DNA of 64,000 nt from Camellia lanceoleosa (taxonomy: Eukaryota > Streptophyta > Magnoliopsida > Ericales > Theaceae): assembly GCA_025200525.1 (NCBI GenBank), contig CM045761.1:102462182-102526181 (forward strand). The letters run 5' to 3'. Every line of letters starts with the position of its first letter. Within the stretch, counting starts at the first letter, position 1. The position numbers and the translations under genes were made by a program. A model generated the notes under the pieces. It was not told where the DNA came from, searched no databases, and worked only from the letters and a program-made list of their open reading frames with translations. Positions 56,597 to 64,000 of this stretch are shown here, in pieces.

Positions 56597-56967
56597 AAAC
56601 CACAAGTACCACTTTTCTTCCTGGCTATATTTGCTACTTTCCCTATTCTCTAACAGGGTGACATACTAGGTTGGTTCAGTATCTAAAATTGAGGCACATA
56701 CATGCTACCATAACCTATGGAGCTGCCATACATATTTCAAATCGAGGATACACCCCTGGGTATTTAAACCAGACTTTAGCCTCGGAAATTCTGAACCTTT
56801 ACATTCTAGGCCTCGGCCACTTGAACTCTAGTTTCCACTGTCTCAGTGGATCTCCTAGGAACTCACCGCAAACACAGGCAGGTGGCTATACCAGACCATC
56901 GAAAGTCTTTCGGGCACGACAAACACCAAAGGAATTGCACCTTTAGAGGATTTAAGGTCTCCTAGAC
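56597..56967 (-). repeat. ~370-bp module shared with element B
   Basis: Near-identical in order to 34298-34683 and in the same orientation. It lies about 1 kb before the polypurine tract of element D. It contains a possible hairpin CCACTGAGACAGTGG on the minus strand (CCACTG and CAGTGG arms). No conserved reading frame. Confidence 0.88.
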
Positions 56968-56974
56968 CAAGTGA

Positions 56975-57745
56975 GTGCACAAGACAGTGCGAGTGAGAAC
57001 GAATGCACAAGACAGTGCGATGCACAAGATAGTGCGAAGTAAGTTGAAATGCACTAGACAGTGCGATGCAAGTGCAAAAGACAGTACGAGTGAGGGTGAA
57101 TGCACAAAATAATGCAATGTAAGTTGAAATACGCTAGCGCAATATAAGTTGAAATGCAATAGACAGCACGATGTAAGTTAAAATGCGCTAGACAGCGCGA
57201 TGCACATTGAAATGCGCTAGACAACATAATTGAGTTGAGATGCACTAGACAGCGCGATTGAGTTGAAATGCGCTAGATAACGCGATGTGAGTTGAAATGC
57301 GCTAAACAGTGTGATGTGAATTGAAATGCGCTGGACAATACAGCGTGAGTACTAGATAGCACGATGTATGTTGAAATGAGCTAGACAGCGCAATGTGAAT
57401 TGAAATGCGCTAGACAGCCCGATGTATGTTGAAATGCGCTAGACAGCGCGATGTAAGATGAAATGCACTAGACAGCCCGACGTATGTTGAAATGCGCTAG
57501 GCAGCGCAAGGTAAGTTGAAATGCGCTAGACAGCGTGATGTAAGGTGAAATGCGCTAGACAACGCGAGTGAGTTGAAATGCGCTAGACAACGTGAGTGAG
57601 TTGAAATGCGCTTGACAGCGCAATGTGAGTTGAAATGCATTAGATAGCGCGATGTGAATTGAAATGCACTAGACAGCGTGATGTACATTGAAATGCACTA
57701 GACAACGCGATGTGAATTGAAATGCGCTAGACAGTGCGAGTGTTC
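56975..57745. repeat. minisatellite of ~25-29-bp hairpin units
   Basis: About 28 units of the form TTGAAATGCGCTAGACAGCG followed by CGATGTRAG occur, diverged at the left end (TGCACAAGACAGTGCGAGTG forms) and more uniform at the right. GCGCTAGACAGCGC is a self-complementary hairpin (GCGCT, loop AGAC, AGCGC). Many units keep the pairing or change one arm. Minus-strand frames through it (56962-57245, 57497-57688) only reflect the repeat. Confidence 0.92.
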
Positions 57746-57869
57746 GAAGTGATTGTGCAATAGATGCATGAAGTGAGATTATTGTGCGATAGATGCGTAG
57801 AATGATCAAGTGAACAAAATTACAAATCAATACAGTGACAACGCATGTTCCATGCAAGATAGACAACCG

Positions 57870-57995
57870 ATGCATGATGTTAATTGAAAGCATGTTTTAT
57901 GCAAAAGACAAGAGCATATTCTATGCAAAATTGAAAGCATGTTCTATGCATGAAACAAGAGCATATTCTATGAAAAATTGAAAGCACGTTCTAAG
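57870..57995. repeat. short tandem repeat, ~27-bp half units
   Basis: Alternating GAAAGCATGTTYTATGCA and AAGAGCATATTCTATG units repeat four or five times, next to the minisatellite. Confidence 0.8.
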
Positions 57996-60900
57996 TAAGA
58001 ATCATGAATGATGCAGGACACATGTGCAACATAAGTGTATATGAAAGTGAACATTCAATGCAATAGAAGAGAATCAAATATGTACTTTGGTGCCTCCGAT
58101 TTATCTCTCAGAGGATTTTGCAACATGCTCAAAAAGGATACTCCTCATCGATATTGGCAAGGGATAACATCTGTATGCCGCTTTGATCACCATTCTAACT
58201 TGAAGCAGGCTTGAACTCGGGTTCTCGGGGTCCAGGTACACTCATACTCCAAAGAAAGGCGATGCCTAAAAAGGTGCACCTGGAATGCAGTCTCAGAATT
58301 TGCTAAAGTTGAAACACACTAAGATGCTCCAAATTTTCCCTCTTTTCTTTTGCTTTGCAATCTGGAATGTATGTAGCTTCAGATAGGTCCTAGTTTTATT
58401 GCTCTCACTTGACTTGGGTTGAACCCTGCAATTTATGAAAGAAAGAATCCCATTTTGCACATATGTTGAGAATGGCATGGCAATCTAAGCGCAAAACGAT
58501 TTATTTTTGAAATTGAAATTAAGAATGAGTTTTTGACTGAGTATTAAGCCTACAACTGACCATAGTCAAAATGACTCAACAAAGGGAAAGACAAAGTAAA
58601 ACAACCTAAACACATTTATTTACACTCAAAACGACTCAAAATAAGAATTGAGACAAACAAAAACAAAAAACACAACACTTGGATGTTTTCCACTGGTGGC
58701 AGACCTCTCGGTTCACGAGGAACCCACTGCTTCTTCAGGTATTGTTTTCCACCCTTTCTTATTTATGATTCTTACATCACTTCGGTACCCAATCTTTTTT
58801 TTCTTTGAAAAACCCTTTCCTTACTTTTCTTCTCAATGCACATCTCTCTATTCTTTAATCTCTCTTATTTTTTATTCCTCCCCAGGGTGATTGATGGATA
58901 AACAGGAAGTTATGGGCTCTTACCCATGGTATTCTGCTAGATTCTCCTTTTTTCGCTCTTAACTAGTGTGCTTTCCCGCACAGGGGTTATGGCGTGATTG
59001 GACGTGCAGTAGATCTACAACTAACATCGGTTGACGATGCCCCTGGCCTAACTTGACTGAGATGAATTATAACATGTCCCACTGGCCAGATACACAATTG
59101 ATTGGTCTCACACATTGTGTTTTCTACGTCCCCATTCCAAGTCAGACGCCAATTTAGGTGTGATCAAGCCCGTCTAGATGAGGGGGTCGAATATCCAGCT
59201 CCATTTCCAGTTCACGCTTCGCACTTGGCCTGATACCTCGCTACTTGGAGGATAAGAGAGCTTTCATCCCTCTGCTGTTAGCTTTAGTTGTGCTCTTTTT
59301 GGGGAATACGTTGATAATGGAAAAAAGACAGAAAACTTGACTCAACTGTGCCCCTGGTTCATCACTTTAACCATTTTTTGTTTTTGGCTTCTGCTAAAAC
59401 AATTTTGACCAACATGAGAGTTAGATTAACATGCTTGTTCGACTTTTTGCTTTGAAATCATGTAAGTCAGGCTATGAGCACTGAAATATTTTCTTTTTTG
59501 GGTCCAAGAAATGGTCCAGTTTAAAAAAAAGGAATAATTTCTGAGAAAATTAGTCAACCTCATTAAAAATCCTTAAAACTGTTTTTGCAAATGGCCCCTG
59601 CTCAACCGACGTAGATTTAAGTCTTGAGATGCACAACCTTAGATCTGAGCTTGAATTGTCTTACAGCTGAATCTTTTAACGGAATAGGACAACCGAATTT
59701 GAACGAAGACGAGTCAATTTGCACATGGATAAGATAGTCGAGTTTGAACAAGGATAAGCCAATCAACATAGATGAGCCAAGTAGGTTGAAAATGATTGGG
59801 GCCGAACTTCAGGATAAAGTTGCCTACATATCCCAAAGATGGGAATCAGGCCATATGTTTCTTGGGTTTAAGGCGCACTCAGGTATTAACACTCTCTTTT
59901 TATGCTCTAACTTTTGTCAAAGCCGCCCTTTCGGGTTTTCAACCTTGCGAGCTTTGTTTTTCATTTCTTTTTCTTTTCTTTTTTTTTTCCCCATTCTTTC
60001 CATTTTTCATTTTTGTTCTTTTTCTTTTCTCTACTCTATCTTTTGCCTGGGTCGCCCTTCTAGGTTTTCGGCCCAGCGAGCCTCTCAATGATAGAAAAGT
60101 TTAACTTGTCCATGTTGAATGGCCATAGGATCTCTAGGCATCTGAATCTATGAGAATGGCTGCTGTTGCTGACTAAATAGTCTTGATGATGTAAGAGCCC
60201 ATCCAATTGGGGTCTGAATTTGCCCCTAGTGTTGTGGATATGAACTCGGTTGTCCTTCAGCAAAACTTTTCTTTTCTCCATTCTGGGATTTGGCTTTCTT
60301 GCCGATCTCCATTAGTTTGTGGAATGACCCATCTTTTGAATCTTTGAGCACATCTGACATTTTTGCCCCTAGTTCAAGGGCTACTTCTAATCTAGCTTTG
60401 CAAGCTTCCTTTGATGACATCTGACCTTCTTGATTTGACCTTCTTGCCTCTAGTTCAAGGGTTGCTTCCGATTTGGCCATATAAGCCTTATATTGTGATT
60501 GATCGTTGAACATTCTAAGTCAAGGTTCAAGGTATGAAAGCAAAGGGGTCAAGTCTCGAGGCTGAGAGTGATCATATGCTGTACAATCCTGAGAGCGAGT
60601 CCACGCATGTCTTCGTAGGACCACGCAAAACATTTTTTGAAATCTTTTAATAAAATGACTAGTCACTCGTGCTCTTCTGAAGACAATGCAGAACCAATCT
60701 AGATCAAGTCAGGATCCTTCTCAGTACTCACATTAACAAATATGATCTCATTCATTAAGGGCTTAGCATGCCTCTTTTTTTCTTAATTGATCAAATTTTT
60801 GCAAATCCCGAGGAATTCCTCCCTTTTTGTTTTCATCACAGTGTTAGAAAAGTTTTGAAAAACTTAAGTCAATGTAATGATTTTAAGGCACAAAAAAGGC

Positions 60901-61226
60901 ACAGTTTTGGTCAATTACTGCCATCCCATTCAGAACTTCTGGCTCGACTGGCTCAATGGCAGAAACAAATGCAAAAGAAAGAGTGTAAAAGATAAACACA
61001 AAACAAGAAAGTGATGTCCGAGGTAACACCCCCGAAATCGCCTGACTCTAACACAACAGGACTGACTCGATATAACAAGACAAACTCAATACAACACAAT
61101 AGAATTGACTCAATACCCAAGTCAAAAAGTACAATAAACAACATTTTCAAATTGCTCAAAACAGTGCGTGCTATCCACCACATCTGGAGTAAAATGAACG
61201 CCATCAACAGGTGGTTCATCCCTTGA
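57996..61226 (-). other. central region of element D, no recognised pol
   Basis: No protease, RT, RNase H or integrase motif was found on either strand. A minus-strand open frame at 60226-60513 (95 residues, rich in E, K and A: LELEARRSNQEGQMSSKEAC) continues weakly to 60060. It resembles no family I know. A ~130-bp repeat is seen at about 59920 and 60050 (CGCCCTTYYRGGTTTTC ... GCGAGC). T/C-rich runs occur at 58790-58880 and 59955-60035. Confidence 0.5.
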
Positions 61227-62936
61227 TCACATAGTCACATTATCCCCCAAGTTTATCGATCTAGCGCTGATAGACTTTGTAGGACTTTGTGGAGTGATGA
61301 CCCCATTGTCAATCAGATCTAGAACTTCATGGCGAAGGCAAAAGCAACTGTTAGTGTCATGGCCAGTTTGTTGATGGAAGGCACAGTACTTGGTAGCATT
61401 ATGCTTGGCTGGAAGAGGATCCAAGAGAGGCCAAGGGTCAAGGGGTTTGAAATGGCCTTGTCTTATGAGGATTTGGAGAGCTTTGGACAGGGTCATGTAA
61501 AGGGGACTGAAGGTGCGGTTGCCAGTCCTAATAGGCTTGACAGAGGACTTGGCAGGTGTTGACTGGGTTTGATGATCTCTTACAGGTGTAGGATTGGAGT
61601 TGAAAGGGGCATTTTTGGTATGATATCCCTTTTCCTGGCTTGCCCCTTGATTCAAAATGCCCCCAACCTGAGAGACAAAAGTGTCATCCACAGTTTTTGC
61701 AACCACTACAAGCATTTGCTGTTTGTTCAACCCTTTGACCTTCAATGCCTCAATAGCCCACTGAAGATGTTCATAGGGATCAATGCTTGTCCCTACCTTG
61801 TTCTTGTCCTTTGCCTCCATTGTACCAAGGGATTGGGTCGCTATATCGAAGCGAAACCCATTTGTTGTTGACATGCCACCACCCAGACTCAAGATGGCTT
61901 CAAGTTGGCCTTTTTCAATTACAACTCGTCCCAAGATTGGGGAGCCTTTTGGCGTGAAATTTCTGGCATGTAATGTGGTCGATGAGGGAGCCAAAATCCC
62001 AAAGGCTAAATCTGCCACAGTTCTTTGCAAGTCTTCAATCATGCTCATCAGTTCAGAAGTAGTGGGTTCATCGGTTTGAGATGATTGTGGTTCGAGTGCA
62101 TCCATCATGCACAAGTCTGTGCTTTTTGGAATGAACACCTCAGGCTTGGGTGAATGAGCCAGAGTGATGTATATGCTGAGATTGTAGGTGGAAGGTAGTG
62201 AATGGATTAGGTTGAGGTGTGAAGTGGTGGCCTGAGGTCCTTTTGGTAGAGCTATAATCTCTTTGTCAATAAGATCTTGAATCTTTTGACGGAGGCAGAT
62301 GCAATGATTTGTATCATGACCGTGCTGTTGATGATATGCACAGTATTTAGTAGGGTTATGTCTTGGTGGAAGAGGATTTGGGAGGGATTGGGGTTCTAGG
62401 AGCTCTAGGCGCGCTTCTTCTCGCAGCATTTTCAAAGTTTGAGTGAGACTCATGTAAAGAGGATGGAAAATTTAGGCTTGGGGCCGAATTGAAATGCTTG
62501 GCCTCTAGCTATTCTCAGGAAGAGGGTTTTTGATAGGCATGGTGGCAATGTTTACTCCTGACCATTTTATAGCTATGCTACCACTGGTAGTAGCATTGGA
62601 ACTGCAAACAACATTCTTTTTCATAAGCTTATTACCTTCTACCATGAGCCATTGTCTGATGGCATCCTTGATTTGAACCCCAATTTCGTAGAGGTCCGTG
62701 AATTTGAATATCATTTTCTACAATATCTCAACTTGCCTAGCCATATCTTGTTGCAGTGAATCTACTAATTGCTGAAAACAGTTCAGTAAATCCTCTGGAT
62801 TTGTCGGAGGCTGAGCCATGATATGGATAGATGGTTGTGCTCTAAACAGAGGTGATCTAGCTGGTAAATTCCAGAATAGTGGAACCGGTAAGCCTTGTCT
62901 GGCCTTTCTTTGCCTTGCCACTGGCGAAGGAAACAC
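61227..62936 (-). pseudogene. gag of element D with duplicated zinc knuckle
   Basis: N-terminal pieces 62718-62936 (PPTNPEDLLNCFQQLVDSLQ) and 62505-62714 (FKFTDLYEIGVQIKDAIRQ) precede a 408-residue open segment (61227-62453). That segment has two C-X2-H-X4-H-X4-C knuckles: YCAYHQQHGHDTNHC near residue 38 and YCAFHQQTGHDTNSC near residue 355. Each is preceded by a PLYM(S/T)L...L motif and a P-rich LP(P/A)(R/K)HN(P/A)TKYCA lead-in, and followed by LRxxxxDLID. The repeated block is ~75 residues. The style matches Ogre/Tat gag. Stops separate the pieces. The ATG at 62453 is internal to the gag, not its real start. Confidence 0.82.
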
Positions 62937-63686
62937 TGGTTGCCCTTGAACTAAATCTCCGACCTAACCTGACAAAGTCTATCAATACGAATCTAGAATA
63001 CCCGGGGGATATCGGAGCCTTCTGAAGCTATGGTTCCAGGACTACCTTGCAAAAGAGAAAACAAACAGCACCTCAGCCCAATTTCACTAGAACGAATATG
63101 ATCACAACAGAATGAATGTACTCTCTATTGAAATCTGCCCCACAAACTAAATACCACATTTTGCAACTGATATGTACATCCCTGTACAGTTTCACTGCAA
63201 AGCACATATCAGGTAAAAGAGAGCCAAAACACCATTATGAGGGGTAGGGTTACCATGTCCTAGTTTCGTCAGGAACTAGGGTTCACTATTCAAACAAAGT
63301 GGTTTTCACACAATCTTGCATTTCGGGTAAGCATCATGTCCTAGTTTGGAACAGTCTCTAAGGCTTTACTATTTGTAGCTAGGCCAAATGGTCAAAAACG
63401 GTACCTCAATAAGACTACCTAATATACCTCTCACACCTAACACCAAGAAGTGAAAGGAGGATCAAACGGTACAGCGGTAGTCCAGATCCAAAGGTTGTGT
63501 TCCCATCGTGGTAGAGCCAGCGACCGGTCAGCCTTTTGGCAAGCTTTTAGGCAAGCATTCGGTAAACTGTCTAAGAATAGCATATGGCAAACACAGTGAC
63601 TTAAACGCACCAATGCAAATGCAATGCAAAGAACCTATAAGTGTAGATAAAATTTCATATCATGAAGTTCAAGTCAAGTTCTCTAA
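62937..63686 (-). other. 5' leader of element D
   Basis: Sequence between the primer site and the first gag-like frame. No gene or clear repeat was seen apart from CCATGTCCTAGTTT and CATCATGTCCTAGTTTGGAA (about 63254 and 63336), a short direct repeat. Confidence 0.5.
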
Positions 63687-63706
63687 AGTCCCCAGTAGAG
63701 TTGCCA
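63687..63706 (-). promoter_or_regulatory. primer binding site of element D
   Basis: The minus strand reads TGGCAACTCTACTGGGGACT, close to the TGGCGACTCTGCTGGGGA-type site I recall from large plant gypsy elements. It lies within ten bases of the LTR. Confidence 0.8.
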
Positions 63707-64000
63707 GAAACCATAGCTCATCTTTTTCGCGCCTCTTTTTGGAAGGCTCGAAAGAAAGCCCTACAGTTCGGACTCCCACAGTTCTGAATCTAATCTCACA
63801 AGTGCAATGTGAAATTGATAAACACTAAAGAGTCTAAATCTGGAAAATCTTTTGAAAAATTGATTTTGAATCAAAATACCAAAAATGGACTGCTTTGCCA
63901 GATATAGAGTCGCCACCTAAATATTTTTGAGAAATCTAGGAAATCCATGACTCGTGCCAAAGGCCACGTGTCCGTCATCATCAAAATTGCCTCGGCTCGG
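63707..64000 (-). repeat. 5' LTR of element D (right copy, cut by window end)
   Basis: Homologous to 52248-52540 from 63716 on (GTCGCCACCTAAATATTTTT, AAAGGCCACGTGTCYGTCAT). Only the last ~290 bp in element orientation are inside the window. The frame at 63508-63828 crosses leader and LTR and is not a gene. Confidence 0.85.

Larger units (their letters stand above)
52248..64000 (-). mobile_element. element D: large Ogre-like gypsy derivative lacking recognisable pol (runs off window)
   Basis: Direct repeats starting at 52248 and 63716 (TTTTTCGCGCC, CCCTACAGTTCGGACTCCC, AATGGACTGYTTTKCCAGAT) are its two LTRs; the right one is cut by the window edge. In minus orientation: 5' LTR, PBS TGGCAACTCTACTGGGGACT, gag with zinc knuckles, ~5.6 kb without recognisable pol, polypurine tract, 3' LTR (55624-52248). 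Knuckle type (C-X2-H-X4-H-X4-C), long LTRs and primer site suggest the Ogre/Tat branch. The missing pol makes it LARD-like. It interrupts the copia gag. The target duplication cannot be checked because the right end is outside. Confidence 0.8.

Noticed and set aside
56975..57745. CRISPR-like regular array
   Set aside because: Units are directly adjacent, have no unique spacers, and sit in a plant retrotransposon; it is a minisatellite.
56975..57745. Centromeric satellite
   Set aside because: Total length under 1 kb, unit far shorter than typical plant centromere repeats, and confined to the inside of one element.

Overview
This is nuclear DNA from a eudicot plant. It is AT-rich and packed with plant LTR retrotransposons, Helitron-like termini, a tRNA-derived SINE and a Mutator-like foldback element. 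Arrays of the plant snRNA promoter motif (USE, RTCCCACATCG) also point to a plant. I found no credible host protein-coding gene, rRNA or tRNA gene. Every recognisable protein is a decayed retrotransposon polyprotein. No species is named because nothing in the sequence fixes it.

Layout. 1-4.8 kb: AT-rich intergenic DNA with palindromes and one degenerate LTR-like repeat. 4862-7035: a solo LTR with a perfect 5-bp target duplication (AGTGC). 8.7-10.5 kb: a complete short Helitron on the minus strand, then three tandem ~265-bp units. 10807-22023: a complete but dead Ty3/gypsy chromovirus of Tekay/Del type on the minus strand (element A; TSD CTCCA; LTRs, PBS, PPT, gag, protease, RT, RNase H, integrase and chromodomain). 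Its right LTR carries a nested solo LTR of another family. 24172-24369: a SINE with a 15-bp TSD. 24.5-31 kb: about 16 repeats of a module with a USE-like motif followed by a TATA-like motif, split by a 2.5-kb solo LTR (TSD GTTCG) and ending in Helitron-like termini. 31460-31822: a foldback element with a 9-bp TSD.

31889-40636: an Athila-type gypsy element on the minus strand (element B; TSD AATTT). 40.6-42.5 kb: a tandemly duplicated LTR-PBS-gag fragment of another gypsy family (family E). 42.5-52.2 kb: a Ty1/copia-like element on the plus strand, split by a Tat/Retand element on the minus strand (element C, 43891-50230; TSD GCATC) with dual RNase H. 52248 to the right edge: a large Ogre-like, apparently pol-less element on the minus strand (element D) with ~3.4-kb LTRs, a gag with a duplicated zinc knuckle, and a ~770-bp minisatellite.

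The coding regions work only as parts of retrotransposon life cycles: gag for particles, protease for maturation, RT and RNase H for cDNA, integrase for insertion. All carry stops or frameshifts, so any mobilisation would need help from elsewhere. The least ordinary signals are: (1) dense arrays of the 10-bp palindrome CGCTCGAGCG inside the LTRs of two related families; (2) the dispersed snRNA-type USE/TATA modules; (3) a ~380-bp noncoding module shared by the Athila and Ogre-like elements at equivalent places before the 3' LTR; (4) hairpin-forming minisatellite units inside element D. All boundaries and lineage calls come from reading the sequence by eye. No alignment or database search was run.
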